A stretch of DNA of 64,000 nucleotides from Streptomyces griseorubiginosus (GTDB taxonomy: Bacteria; Actinomycetota; Actinomycetes; Streptomycetales; Streptomycetaceae), in contig NZ_KQ948736.1 of NCBI RefSeq assembly GCF_001514195.1, positions 811,328 through 875,327 on the forward strand, in the 5' to 3' direction. The translations under genes and the position numbers were made by a program. Below, piece by piece: positions 32,936-41,407 of the stretch. Each line of letters starts with the position of its first letter. Within the stretch, counting starts at the first letter, position 1. The notes below the pieces were generated by a model. It was not told the DNA's origin, searched no databases, and saw nothing but the letters and a program-made list of their open reading frames with translations.

Positions 32936-33550
32936 ATGATCCGCGCGAACTCCCCCGCACGGCACGGGGTCTGGGCGGTGGCGCTCAGCGTCGCCGCCCT
33001 CGTCCTCACCGGAGCCTGTGACGACCAGGACGGTGGCGGGGGCGCGGTTCCCTCCCGGACGGCCCGGTCCTCCGTCACCGGGTCACCGGGAACGACCCCG
33101 GCCGGGACCTCGCCGCCGGCGTCCGTCTCGCCCACGCCCACACCCACCGCGCCCGCCGATCCCCAGCAGGCCGAACAGGACGTCCGGAAGGCCTGGGGCG
33201 TCCTCTTCGACCCCGGGTCCTCGCTGGAACAGCGCAGTGCCGTCGTCGAGGACGGTGACGAGAACTCCCTGATGATCGACAACCTCTTCCGCGACCCGTC
33301 CGGCGCCAAGCTGCGCGCGAAGGTCACCTCCGTGTCGTACACCTCCGACGTGCACGCCGAGGTGACCTACGACCTCCGCCTGGGCGACCGCCGGCTCGAC
33401 ACCGGCGGCCCGGGGGCGGCCGTACTCCAGGACGGTCGGTGGAAGGTCGGGCTGCGGACCGTGTGCGCGCTGACCCGGCACGCGCAGGACGCCCCCGAGG
33501 CGCCCAGCTGCGTGGTGCCGTCGTCTAGCCCTGCCGGAACAGGTCGTTGA
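32936..33550 (+). CDS. Secreted lipoprotein of unknown function
   Basis: The 204-residue protein has a signal peptide ending in lipobox LTGAC (Cys at about residue 24), a Thr/Pro/Ser-rich linker to about residue 72, then a compact domain (AEQDVRKAWGVLFDPGSSLEQR onward) resembling low-molecular-weight mycobacterial-type lipoproteins with an NTF2/cystatin-like fold. Two late cysteines (TVCAL, SCVVP) may pair. The last 26 bases overlap the convergent PEP-mutase-family gene. Start ATG 32936 follows GGAGA. Confidence 0.7.
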   Translation: MIRANSPARHGVWAVALSVAALVLTGACDDQDGGGGAVPSRTARSSVTGSPGTTPAGTSPPASVSPTPTPTAPADPQQAEQDVRKAWGVLFDPGSSLEQRSAVVEDGDENSLMIDNLFRDPSGAKLRAKVTSVSYTSDVHAEVTYDLRLGDRRLDTGGPGAAVLQDGRWKVGLRTVCALTRHAQDAPEAPSCVVPSSSPAGTGR

Positions 33551-34376
33551 GCTCCGTCTGGGAGAGCTGGTCGGCGGCGTAGGAGAAGGTGCCGTGGTCG
33601 GCCAGCTCCCGTGCGGCGTCGAGCAGCCCTCGGTACATCGCGCGGGCGATGCTGCCGCCGACCGTCACCCGCCGGACGCCGAGGTCCCGCAGGTCGTCCA
33701 GGGACAGCGCGTTGCCGGTCAGCCCCATGACCACGTTGAGCGGACCGTCGATGCCCCGGACCAGGGCGCCGATGGTCTCGGCGTCCGCGGCGCCCGGGAC
33801 GAAGGCGCAGTCGGCGCCCGCCTCCAGGTAGGAGTTGGCCCGTCGTACGGCCTCGTCGAGCGGGCCGCCGACCAGGAGCACATCGGTGCGGCCGACCAGG
33901 ACGAAGGGCTCGCCGTGGGCCGTGAGGGTCTCGCGGGCCGCACGGATGCGGTCGGCGGCGAGCTTCTCCTCGTAGAGGGGCCGGGACCGGTCGCCGGTGA
34001 AGTCCTCGATGTTGCCGCCTGCGGCACCCGAGGCGAGGGTCAGCTCGACGGTCTCGGCCACGGTCTCGGGGGACTCGCCGTATCCGTCCTCCAGGTCGGC
34101 GCTCACCGGTACTTGGAGGCCTGCGGTGATCTCCCTGACCCGGCCCAGCATGGTGGTGCGGTCGACGCGGTCCTCGGGCGGCTGTTCGGCGAAGAAGTCG
34201 TGGTCGGGCCGCCCGAGGGAGAACGCGACGCCCGCGCTGGTCGTCGCCACGGCCGGGAACCCGGCCGCCTCCAGGATCCGGGCGCTGCCCACGTCCCACG
34301 CGTTGGGGAGCAGGAAACAGCCCTCCCGGTGCAGATCGGCGAAACGCTGCGCCTTGGCTCGGCGGTCGGTGTCCAC
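33525..34376 (-). CDS. Isocitrate lyase/PEP mutase superfamily protein
   Basis: The 283-residue TIM-barrel enzyme has LLPNAWDVGSARILEAAGFPAVATTS at the start, Mg2+-binding acidic residues in SADLEDGYGESPETV and NIEDFTG, and VLVGRTDVLL. The family includes phosphonopyruvate mutase/hydrolase, oxaloacetate decarboxylase and 2-methylisocitrate lyase. The catalytic loop motif KKCGH of true isocitrate/methylisocitrate lyases is not seen, so it is more likely a phosphoenolpyruvate mutase-like C-C or C-P lyase of unknown substrate. GTG start. Confidence 0.85.
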   Translation of the reverse strand: MDTDRRAKAQRFADLHREGCFLLPNAWDVGSARILEAAGFPAVATTSAGVAFSLGRPDHDFFAEQPPEDRVDRTTMLGRVREITAGLQVPVSADLEDGYGESPETVAETVELTLASGAAGGNIEDFTGDRSRPLYEEKLAADRIRAARETLTAHGEPFVLVGRTDVLLVGGPLDEAVRRANSYLEAGADCAFVPGAADAETIGALVRGIDGPLNVVMGLTGNALSLDDLRDLGVRRVTVGGSIARAMYRGLLDAARELADHGTFSYAADQLSQTELNDLFRQG

Positions 34377-34578
34377 GCGGTCCTTCCCGGCCCGTCGCCC
34401 CTCGACGGGCTCAGGGCGAAGGTACGCGGCGGGGCCCGCGGGCGCATGTCACGACCGCCGCCCGGCCGGGTCGTGCGAGCGGCAACACCCCGGCGCCGTC
34501 GCCGCCGTTGTGGCTGGTCACTCCGTTCCCCGGGCCCTTCCCCCGCGCGTCCACGCGCCGCCCTCTAGGATGTGCCCG

Positions 34579-34983
34579 ATGCCCAGCCCCAAGCAGCTCC
34601 GCTCGCGACCGCGCCTCTGGCGGGCGCTGCTCCTGCTCGGGCTGCTCACAGGGCTGTTGGGCATGCACGGGCTGGCTCCCGGGGGTGGGCTCCACAGCCA
34701 CGAGGCCATGCGTTCCACGCGTTCCGCGCACGCGGCGACCGTCGCCGCCGACGTCAGCCTCGACCAGGCCTGTCACGACGGCTGCGGCTCCGGACACCTC
34801 CATCACGCCGACGCGAGCTGCGCGTCCGGTGCCGTGAGCGGTGGGCCGGTGCTGCCCGCGCTCGCGCCCGACCCCGCCTTCACCGTCGTAGGCGCCAACG
34901 AGCCGTGCCCGGACGGGTTCGCGTCCCAGGACGGGGCCCGCGCTCCGCCGTCCCTCTCGGAACTCCAGCTGCTGCGGATCTAG
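34579..34983 (+). CDS. DUF6153-like membrane-anchored His/Cys-rich protein
   Basis: The 134-residue protein has an N-terminal helix (residues about 14-33), then a loop with clustered His and Cys (HDGCGSGHLHHADASC), and a polar C-terminus with one more Cys. This plan is that of the actinobacterial DUF6153 family, commonly found upstream of DUF305 genes. A metal-binding role (copper or similar) is inferred from composition and from the DUF305 neighbour 53 bp downstream. An in-frame ATG at 34570 is an alternative start. Confidence 0.7.
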   Translation: MPSPKQLRSRPRLWRALLLLGLLTGLLGMHGLAPGGGLHSHEAMRSTRSAHAATVAADVSLDQACHDGCGSGHLHHADASCASGAVSGGPVLPALAPDPAFTVVGANEPCPDGFASQDGARAPPSLSELQLLRI

Positions 34984-35036
34984 GGACCGCGTGCTCCGAC
35001 GCGTCCAGATCCCTTCAGCAGCAATGGAGTTCCAGC

Positions 35037-35597
35037 ATGCGTACCACCCGACGGATCGCCGTGTCCGTGAGCGCCGTGTTCACCCTCGCGGCCTGCGGGA
35101 GCGATGCCGACAGCGGTAGCGCCCCCTCCCACAACGCCCAGGACGTCTCCTTCGCCCAGGGCATGATCCCGCACCACCAGCAGGCCGTGGAGATGGCGGA
35201 ACTCGCCTCCGGCCGGGCCTCCTCCGCCGAGGTCAAGGACCTCGCCGGGCGGATCGAGAAGGCCCAGGGGCCGGAGATCACGACCATGACCGGCTGGCTG
35301 AAGTCCTGGGACGAGAAGGTCCCCGGGGCGATGTCCGGCATGAACCACTCCGCGCACTCCGGCATGGCCGGGATGATGGACGACGCCGACATGGGCAAGC
35401 TCGAGAAGGCCACCGGCGGAGAGTTCGACACCATGTTCCTGACCATGATGGTCGAACACCACGAGGGCGCCGTGAAGATGGCCACGACCGAGAAGGCCAA
35501 GGGCGAGTACAAGGACGCCACGGCCATGGCCGGTGACATCGTCACCGCGCAGAACGCCGAGATCGCCGAGATGAAGAAGCTCCTCGACGCGGAGTGA
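35037..35597 (+). CDS. DUF305 secreted lipoprotein
   Basis: The 186-residue protein has a signal peptide with lipobox LAAC (Cys at residue 20) and two DUF305 half-repeats: GMIPHHQQAVEMAELA and MMVEHHEGAVKMA, both ferritin-like helices rich in His and Met. Met-rich NHSAHSGMAGMMDDADM lies between. Such proteins are common in copper and other metal-response loci and probably bind metal outside the membrane. Likely in one operon with the DUF6153-like gene; a strong hairpin follows. Confidence 0.88.
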   Translation: MRTTRRIAVSVSAVFTLAACGSDADSGSAPSHNAQDVSFAQGMIPHHQQAVEMAELASGRASSAEVKDLAGRIEKAQGPEITTMTGWLKSWDEKVPGAMSGMNHSAHSGMAGMMDDADMGKLEKATGGEFDTMFLTMMVEHHEGAVKMATTEKAKGEYKDATAMAGDIVTAQNAEIAEMKKLLDAE

Positions 35598-35616
35598 CCC
35601 ACACCTCACGGATAAC

Positions 35617-35648
35617 GAGTCCTTCTCCGGGCACCCGGGGAAGGACTC
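35617..35648 (+). terminator. Terminator after the DUF305 gene
   Basis: A long stem, GAGTCCTT at 35617-35624 with AAGGACTC at 35641-35648, continues through GC-rich pairs (one G-U) to a tight loop near 35632, about 14 bp in all. It sits 20 bases after the DUF305 stop. Confidence 0.75.
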
Positions 35649-35670
35649 TCCGGATCCGCGAGGAGCGACA

Positions 35671-35979
35671 GTGGCGACAGGGCGACTCCCCGATCACGAA
35701 CAGCGCATACTGGACGAGGTGGAGCGCGCGTTGCGCCGCGACCGCCGTCTGGAGCGCCGGATGCGCACCCATCGGATGCGCCGGTCTCCCGACCTCTCCC
35801 GGGTCACCCACTACCGTCCGCATGTGCTGACCGTGGGGCTGCTGCTGACGGTGTCGATCACGCTGATGGTGCTGGGGATCGTCACCTCGCGGCCCGCGGT
35901 CATCTGGACGTTCGCGGCCCTGTGGCCGCTGACCCTGTTCGCGTCGTTCCGGCTGCTGTGCCGCTGGACGGAACGCTGA
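35671..35979 (+). CDS. DUF3040 small membrane protein
   Basis: The 102-residue protein has the DUF3040 signature: GRLPDHEQRILDEVERALRRD followed by a basic stretch and two membrane helices (residues about 52-72 and 78-96). The family is almost restricted to actinobacteria and has no known function. GTG start at 35671, 22 bp after a terminator hairpin, so it probably has its own promoter overlapping that hairpin region. Confidence 0.85.
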   Translation: MATGRLPDHEQRILDEVERALRRDRRLERRMRTHRMRRSPDLSRVTHYRPHVLTVGLLLTVSITLMVLGIVTSRPAVIWTFAALWPLTLFASFRLLCRWTER

Positions 35980-36006
35980 CCGTCCCCGCCCTGTAGGGAC
36001 GGTCAG
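35976..36006. terminator. Bidirectional terminator hairpin
   Basis: A perfect 11-bp stem, CTGACCGTCCC at 35976-35986 with GGGACGGTCAG at 35996-36006, has a 9-nt loop. It lies between the convergent DUF3040 and HAD genes and overlaps both stop codons. Confidence 0.8.
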
Positions 36007-36569
36007 CCCTCCCCCGGCTCGAACGCCGACTCGATCGGTCGTTCGTCCACCAGGACCCGTCCGCGCGGCGGTCCGCCGAGCAGGGCCCGTGCGGCGGTCA
36101 GGAGGTCCGGCGCCACGTGCTCGGCACGCGCCGTCTCCTCCGGGCGGGTCCGCTCGTCCGGTACGAGGATCCCGTGGGCGCCCACCCGGGCGGCGGCCTC
36201 GGCGTCCGCCGCGGTGCCGACCACCGCGCAGTCGCCCGGCGCGGTGCACACCCGGCCCGCCGCCCAGAGGATCAGGCCCGGTTCGGGCGGACGGCAGTGG
36301 CAGCCCTCGTCGGGACCGTGCGGGCACACGCCCCAGATGTCGAAGGGGCCGAGGAGTTCGTCGACACGGCGGTTGAGGGCCCGTACGCCGGCGTCGCCGA
36401 GCCGCCCGTCGCCGGGCCGTACGGCGACGAACCCGGTGCGGACGTCGTACAGCCGCAGCAGGTCGAGCGCCTCACGGGCTCCGGGTGCCGGGCGCACCTG
36501 GTCCGGGTCGAGGGCGTCCTCGACGAGAAAGCTGTCGCGGTCGAACAGGACCGTACGCACGCGCGTCAT
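36003..36569 (-). CDS. HAD-family phosphatase, GmhB-like
   Basis: The 188-residue protein has HAD motif I in a variant form (LFDRDSF; Asp nucleophile and Asp+2 kept, usual Gly-Thr replaced) and the GmhB-type zinc loop CPHGPDEGCHCRPPEPG with Cys, His, Cys, Cys ligands. GmhB removes a phosphate from heptose bisphosphates; actinobacterial relatives act in histidinol-phosphate or sugar-phosphate metabolism. Start ATG 36569 is fixed by AGGAGG 8 bases upstream. The altered motif I may reduce or change activity. Confidence 0.75.
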   Translation of the reverse strand: MTRVRTVLFDRDSFLVEDALDPDQVRPAPGAREALDLLRLYDVRTGFVAVRPGDGRLGDAGVRALNRRVDELLGPFDIWGVCPHGPDEGCHCRPPEPGLILWAAGRVCTAPGDCAVVGTAADAEAAARVGAHGILVPDERTRPEETARAEHVAPDLLTAARALLGGPPRGRVLVDERPIESAFEPGEG

Positions 36570-36684
36570 GCGCGCCACCTCCTGGCTCTCGCGTCACTCC
36601 ATTCCCTGACGGGTAACCACACGGGGGCGGTCCATGCGGGGCCGCTGGTCCACCAGGTCGGGCGGAGGCGGCGAGTTCGGGCGG

Positions 36685-36734
36685 GGCGTGGCAAGTCCTG
36701 GCAGCGCGTGGCAGGGCGTGGCAAGTCCTGGCAG
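36685..36734. repeat. 20-bp direct repeat in the HAD-SRPBCC intergenic region
   Basis: GGCGTGGCAAGTCCTGGCAG occurs at 36685-36704 and exactly again at 36715-36734 (period 30 bp), 34 bases before the SRPBCC start. The intervening 10 bases are also GC-rich and similar. It is possibly a small tandem array or a paired binding site. Confidence 0.7.
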
Positions 36735-36767
36735 GGCCCGGCGGGCCCGATTACCTAAGATCGGCGG

Positions 36768-37199
36768 GTGGTCACCTTCCTTCTCGAACGCACCGCCCCG
36801 CTCTCCCAGGAGGAGGCCTGGCGCCGCCTCACCGAGTGGCCCCGCCACGGCGAGGTCGTCCCCCTGACGCGCGTCACCGTCGTGCCGCCCGGTCCGACGG
36901 CCGAGGGCACTCTGGTGGTCGCCCGTTCCGGGATCGGCCCGCTCGCCTTCGACGACCCCATGGAGGTCATGGTCTGGCGCCCGCCGACGGAGGGCGTCTC
37001 CGGTCTGTGCCGGCTGGAGAAGCGCGGCCGGGTGGTGAAGGGGTGGGCCGAACTGGAGGTGCACCCCGGCCCCGGCGGCCGGGCCCGCGTGATCTGGCGC
37101 GAGGAGCTGGGGGTCCGCCTCCTCCCCGGCCTGCTGCTGGGCACGGCGGCCCGGTCGGTCTTCGGAAGCGCCCTGAACCGGTTGCTGCGCGGAACGTGA
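36768..37199 (+). CDS. SRPBCC (START/Bet v1-like) family protein
   Basis: The 143-residue protein begins with the polyketide-cyclase/SRPBCC pattern (beta strand VTFLLERTAPLSQEEAWRRLTEWPRHGEVVPLTRV) and ends with a C-terminal helix (LLLGTAARSVFGSALNRLLRG), forming a hydrophobic ligand pocket. The substrate is unknown. GTG start. It is 27 bp upstream of the LanC-like gene and likely co-transcribed. Confidence 0.75.
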   Translation: MVTFLLERTAPLSQEEAWRRLTEWPRHGEVVPLTRVTVVPPGPTAEGTLVVARSGIGPLAFDDPMEVMVWRPPTEGVSGLCRLEKRGRVVKGWAELEVHPGPGGRARVIWREELGVRLLPGLLLGTAARSVFGSALNRLLRGT

Positions 37200-37226
37200 T
37201 CGGCGGGCCGTGCAACAGTGGCCGGT

Positions 37227-38651
37227 ATGACGGAAGTTGACGGTACGACGGTACGGACCGACGAGGTCGAGGCGCTCGCGGTGGACGGACTCCGTTGGCT
37301 CGTGGGGACCGCGCGCGAGACGGCGGACGGCGGACTCCTCTGGCCGTCCGCGCCCTCGGAGAAGGAGCCCGAACCGTGCCTGTACGACGGCACGGCCGGG
37401 ATCGTCACCGTACTCCTGGAGGCCTGGCGGCACTTCGGCGACGACTCCTGGGCCGATCTCGCCCTCCGCGCGGGCCGCGGTCTGGAGTCCGCGGTCGACG
37501 GCCTCGACGACAACTCCCTGTACTTCGGCCGGGCGGGCGTCACGCTGATGCTGCACACCCTGCACGGGGAACTCGGGGACACCGCCTGCGGCGCGGCGGC
37601 CGACCGGGCGATGGCTCTCGTACGGGCGGGCTTCGACGGGGAGCGCTGGGGCGAGCTGTTCGAGCTGATGGGCGGCAACGGCGGAATCGGCCTGACCGCG
37701 CTGGCGCTCGGTGACCCCGAGTTCGCGGTCCTCGCGGTGGAGCCCTATCTCCGGGCGGCCGAGCGGACCGAGTGGGGTGTCACCTGGCCGCACCGGCCGG
37801 GCACCGAGGCGCGTATGCACCACATGTCCCACGGCACCCTCGGCATCGCCTACGCCCTGGCCCGGATCGGGTACGCGACCGGCCGGGCCGACCTCGTGGA
37901 GTCGGCGCTGGCCGGGGTCGCGGACGTCGTGGCCCGCGACCAGGACGGCCCGGACGGTTTCCTGGTCCGGCACTCCAACCCGCAGTTCCTCCCGGACCTC
38001 ATCGAGCCGATCAGCTACGGCTGGTGCCACGGCCCGGCCGGTGACGCCCAGATCTTCCGGCTGCTGCGCGACTCGGACAGGGACACGGGCAGCGACACAG
38101 GCCGGGGCACCGGCAGCGAAACGGGAAGGGAAGCGGCCAGGGACACGGAGCCCGGCTCGGACGGCGGCTCGGACGGCGGCTCGGGCGGCGGCTCGGACGG
38201 GGACCCGGCCTGGGACGCCCTCGCCGACCGCTGCTGGCACACCATCACGCACTCGGGGCTCCCACGGCGGCTGCGCCCCGGGTTCTGGGACAACCAGGGC
38301 CGCTGCTGCGGTACGGCGAGCGTCCTGGCCCTGGCCTCGGACCGGATCGCCGAGGGGCGGCGCGCGGAGGACTTCGCACAGGTCCTGGTCGCCGACCTCG
38401 CCGCCCGCGCGGTCCGGGACGGCGACGGGGCCCGCTGGTCCAACGTCGAACACCGGTCCACCCCCAGCGAGTTGGAGCCCCGCACCGGCTGGGCGCAGGG
38501 CAGCGCGGGCATCGTGCGGGAGCTGCTGCGCTTCGTCCGGCTGAGCCGGGGCGGTGAGCCGGGGTACGCGTTCGCGTGGCCGGACCAGCCGCCGGTGTCC
38601 GCTCAGGCCACGGACCCGATCCGGCGGGGCGCCTCCGCGGTGACGTCGTGA
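37227..38651 (+). CDS. LanC-like cyclase family protein with Cys-Cys zinc motif
   Basis: The 474-residue alpha/alpha-toroid protein has the seven Gly-rich turns of LanC (DGTAGIV, GRAGVTL, GNGGIGL, SHGTLGI, CHGPAGD, CCGTASV, GSAGIV). Zinc ligands are Cys267 in GWCHG and Cys360-Cys361 in GRCCG; most LanC enzymes have Cys-His at the second site, so this is an all-cysteine variant. A low-complexity Asp/Gly/Thr/Ser linker (about 282-329) is inserted between them. LanC adds Cys thiols to dehydroamino acids in lanthipeptides; no precursor or dehydratase gene is visible nearby. Its 3' end overlaps xdhC by 49 bp. Confidence 0.8.
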   Translation: MTEVDGTTVRTDEVEALAVDGLRWLVGTARETADGGLLWPSAPSEKEPEPCLYDGTAGIVTVLLEAWRHFGDDSWADLALRAGRGLESAVDGLDDNSLYFGRAGVTLMLHTLHGELGDTACGAAADRAMALVRAGFDGERWGELFELMGGNGGIGLTALALGDPEFAVLAVEPYLRAAERTEWGVTWPHRPGTEARMHHMSHGTLGIAYALARIGYATGRADLVESALAGVADVVARDQDGPDGFLVRHSNPQFLPDLIEPISYGWCHGPAGDAQIFRLLRDSDRDTGSDTGRGTGSETGREAARDTEPGSDGGSDGGSGGGSDGDPAWDALADRCWHTITHSGLPRRLRPGFWDNQGRCCGTASVLALASDRIAEGRRAEDFAQVLVADLAARAVRDGDGARWSNVEHRSTPSELEPRTGWAQGSAGIVRELLRFVRLSRGGEPGYAFAWPDQPPVSAQATDPIRRGASAVTS

Positions 38652-39766
38652 TGGATCGGGGTGTGCGCACCGGTGAGGGAGACCCCGCTGCCGCCGCGCC
38701 GGGCCGCGACGATCTCGGCGGCGATGGACAGGGCCGTCTCCTCGGGGGTGCGGGCGCCGAGGTCCAGTCCGATGGGTGACCGCAGACGCGCCAACTCCAT
38801 CTCGGTGACGCCGACCTGGCGGAGGCGTTCGTTGCGGTCGAGGTGGGTGCGGCGGGAGCCCATGGCGCCGACGTAGGCGACCGGGAGGGTGAGGGCCAGC
38901 TGGAGCAGGGGTACGTCGAACTTGGCATCGTGGGTGAGGACGCACAGGACGGTCCGGGCGTCGACCTCGGTGCGTTCCAGGTACCGGTGCGGCCACTCGA
39001 CGACGATCTCGTCGGCCTCCGGGAAGCGGGCCCCGGTGGCGAAGACCGGCCGGGCGTCGCACACGGTCACCCGGTAGCCGAGGAACTTGCCGATCCGCAC
39101 CAGCGCCGACGCGAAGTCGATGGCGCCGAAGACGATCATCCGGGGCGGCGGCACGGAGGACTCGACGAGCACGGTGAGCGGGGCCCCGCAGCGCGATCCC
39201 TGTTCGCCGATCTCCAGGGTGCCGGTGCGGCCCGCGTCCAGGAAGGCGCGGGCCTCGGCGGCGACCGTGCGGTCCAGTTCGGGGTGGGCGCCGAAACCGC
39301 CCCGGACGTCGCTGTCGTCGGAGTTCCCGGGCCGTACGACCAGTGCGCGGCCGATGAGTTCCGCCGGACCGGAGACGATCCGGGCCAGGGCCGCCGTCTC
39401 CCCGTCTGCGGCGGCTTCGAGCGCGGCCGTGACGGCCGGGCGGACCCGGTCGGCCGCCCGGACCGGGGTGACGAGGATGTCGATGACGCCGCCGCAGGTC
39501 AGGCCGACCGCGAAGGCGTCGTCGTCGCTGTAGCCGAAGCGTTCGAGGACCGACTCCCCGTCCTGGAGCGCCTGTTGGCACAGGTCGTAGACGGCTCCTT
39601 CCACGCAACCGCCGGAGACCGAGCCGATCGCCGTGCCGTCGGCGTCCACCGCGAGGGCGGCGCCCGGCCGGCGGGGCGCGCTGCCGCCGACGGCCACCAC
39701 GGTGGCCACGGCGAAGTCACGTCCCTGCTCGACCCACCGGTGCAGCTCGTCGGCGATGTCCAGCAT
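38603..39766 (-). CDS. xdhC: XdhC/CoxF-family molybdenum-cofactor insertion protein
   Basis: The 387-residue protein has the N-terminal XdhC_CoxI domain (DFAVATVVAVGGSAPRRPGA, then GSVSGGCVEGAVYDL) and a C-terminal Rossmann XdhC_C domain (RMIVFGAIDFASALVRIGKFLGYRVTVCDARP). XdhC proteins bind MoCo, promote its sulfuration and insert it into xanthine dehydrogenase. It is the last gene on this strand of the purine locus, 38 bp after the azgA-type permease gene. Confidence 0.9.
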   Translation of the reverse strand: MLDIADELHRWVEQGRDFAVATVVAVGGSAPRRPGAALAVDADGTAIGSVSGGCVEGAVYDLCQQALQDGESVLERFGYSDDDAFAVGLTCGGVIDILVTPVRAADRVRPAVTAALEAAADGETAALARIVSGPAELIGRALVVRPGNSDDSDVRGGFGAHPELDRTVAAEARAFLDAGRTGTLEIGEQGSRCGAPLTVLVESSVPPPRMIVFGAIDFASALVRIGKFLGYRVTVCDARPVFATGARFPEADEIVVEWPHRYLERTEVDARTVLCVLTHDAKFDVPLLQLALTLPVAYVGAMGSRRTHLDRNERLRQVGVTEMELARLRSPIGLDLGARTPEETALSIAAEIVAARRGGSGVSLTGAHTPIHHDVTAEAPRRIGSVA

Positions 39767-39804
39767 GTCTCGGTCTCCTAACGGAAGTCGTGTACCGGGG
39801 GCGG

Positions 39805-41262
39805 CTAGCGCACGCCCATCCAGCTCTCAATGGGATTGAGGGCGAAATAGACGAAGAAGATCACTGTCAGGGCCCACATGAACGCCCCGATCTCCCGCGC
39901 CTTGCCCTGGGCGACCTTGATGGCGACGTACGAGATGACGCCCGCCGCGACGCCCGCCGTGATCGAGTACGTGAACGGCATGATCACGACCGTCAGGAAC
40001 ACCGGGATCGCCGTCGCGCGGTCCGCCCAGTCCACGTGCCGCGCGTTCATCATCATCATCGCGCCGATGACCACCAGGGCCGCCGCCGCCACCTCTCCCG
40101 GCACGATGGCCGTGAGCGGGGTGAAGAACAGACAGGCCGCGAAGAACAGTCCGGTGACGACGGAGGAGAGCCCGGTGCGGGCGCCCTCGCCGACGCCGGT
40201 GGCCGACTCGACGAAGACGGTCTGGCCGGACGCGCCGGCCACACCGCCGATCGCGCCGCCCGCCCCGTCGATGAACAGCGCCTTGGACAGGCCCGGCATC
40301 CGGCCCTGCTCGTCGGCGAGCTTCGCCTCGGTGCCGACGCCGATGATGGTGGCCATCGCGTCGAAGAACCCGGCGAGCACCAGCGTGAACACGATCATGC
40401 CGACCGTCATCGCGCCGACCTGGCCCCAGCCGCCGAACTCGACCTTCCCGAAGATCGAGAAGTCGGGCATCGAGACCGCGCTGCCGTGCAGTTCGGGGGC
40501 GCCGCTGGCCCACTGCCCGGGGGCGATGGCCCCGACGGCGTTGAGGACGACGGCCAGGACGGTCCCGCCGACGATGCCGAGGAGGATCGCGCCGGGCACG
40601 CCTCGCGCCTGGAGCATGAAGATGGCGAGGAGGGTGACGGCGAACAACAGGACGGGCCAGCCCGCCAGTTCGCCCGTCGGGCCGAGCGTCACCGGGGTCG
40701 CCTTGCCCTGGTGGACGAAGCCGGCCTTGTAGAAGCCGATCAGGGCGACGAACAGACCGATGCCCATGGTGATGCCGTGCTTGAGGGCCAGCGGGATCGC
40801 GTTCATGATCATCTCACGCAGTCCGGTGACGACCAGCAGCATGATGACCACGCCGTACATCACGCACATGCCCATGGCCTGCGGCCACGTCATCACGGGC
40901 ACGACCTGCGAGGACAGCACGCCGGACACGGAGAGGCCGGCGGCGAGCGCGAGCGGCACCTTGCCGAAGAAGCCCATCAGCAGCGTGGTGAAGGCCGCCG
41001 CGAACGCCGTCGCGGTGATGAGGGCCTTCTGGCCGAGGGTGTCCCCGGCGACGTCCTTGCCGGACAGGATCAGGGGATTGAGCAGGAGGATGTACGCCAT
41101 CGCCATGAAGGTGGTGACGCCGCCGCGCACTTCACGCGCCACGGTGGATCCGCGCCGGGATATGTGGAAGTACCGGTCGAGCCAGGACCGGCCGGCCGGG
41201 ACGCGGGTGCCTTCGCCCGCGTCGTCGGCGGTGGTCGCCGGCTCGAGTTGCTGTTGGGTCAT
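39805..41262 (-). CDS. AzgA-type NCS2 purine permease (guanine/hypoxanthine/adenine)
   Basis: The 485-residue transporter has the AzgA start (WLDRYFHISRRGSTVAREVRGGVTTFMAMAYILLLNP) and the conserved substrate/ion site segments GFFDAMATIIGVG and GASGQTVFVESATGVGEGARTG. About 12-14 membrane segments. AzgA-family proteins import hypoxanthine, guanine or adenine with H+. Start ATG 41262 has GGGAG 8 bases upstream; a TTG further out is unlikely. It lies between the xanthine dehydrogenase genes and xdhC, linking uptake to oxidation. Confidence 0.92.
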   Translation of the reverse strand: MTQQQLEPATTADDAGEGTRVPAGRSWLDRYFHISRRGSTVAREVRGGVTTFMAMAYILLLNPLILSGKDVAGDTLGQKALITATAFAAAFTTLLMGFFGKVPLALAAGLSVSGVLSSQVVPVMTWPQAMGMCVMYGVVIMLLVVTGLREMIMNAIPLALKHGITMGIGLFVALIGFYKAGFVHQGKATPVTLGPTGELAGWPVLLFAVTLLAIFMLQARGVPGAILLGIVGGTVLAVVLNAVGAIAPGQWASGAPELHGSAVSMPDFSIFGKVEFGGWGQVGAMTVGMIVFTLVLAGFFDAMATIIGVGTEAKLADEQGRMPGLSKALFIDGAGGAIGGVAGASGQTVFVESATGVGEGARTGLSSVVTGLFFAACLFFTPLTAIVPGEVAAAALVVIGAMMMMNARHVDWADRATAIPVFLTVVIMPFTYSITAGVAAGVISYVAIKVAQGKAREIGAFMWALTVIFFVYFALNPIESWMGVR

Positions 41263-41291
41263 GGTGCCGTCTCCCAAGGTTCACAGGGGCA

Positions 41292-41319
41292 CCCGTGCGA
41301 CCGCCTTTTCGGGCACGGG
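41292..41319 (-). promoter_or_regulatory. Stem-loop in the permease 5' leader
   Basis: CCCGTGC at 41292-41298 pairs with GCACGGG at 41313-41319, 30 bases before the permease start. It might influence translation or be the base of an attenuator. No purine-riboswitch core is visible. Confidence 0.3.
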
Positions 41320-41369
41320 ATTTGGGATGTGCACGACCCGGGGGACGGCCCAGGACGGACAGTTGGGGG

Positions 41370-41392
41370 CCCGGGGGAGCAAGTCCCCCGGG
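41370..41392 (-). terminator. Terminator after the xanthine dehydrogenase genes
   Basis: A perfect 9-bp stem, CCCGGGGGA at 41370-41378 with TCCCCCGGG at 41384-41392, has a 5-nt loop and lies 16 bases beyond the stop of the molybdenum subunit. The downstream permease may therefore have its own promoter or read-through. Confidence 0.7.
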
Positions 41393-41407
41393 TGACTCGC
41401 CGGTTGG

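Noticed and set aside
36768..38651. Lanthipeptide biosynthetic cluster around the LanC-like gene
   Set aside because: No dehydratase, precursor, transporter or protease gene is visible nearby, so only an orphan cyclase-like protein is called.
41263..41350. Possible purine riboswitch in the permease leader
   Set aside because: A stem-loop is present but no purine-aptamer core; such riboswitches are not expected in Streptomyces.
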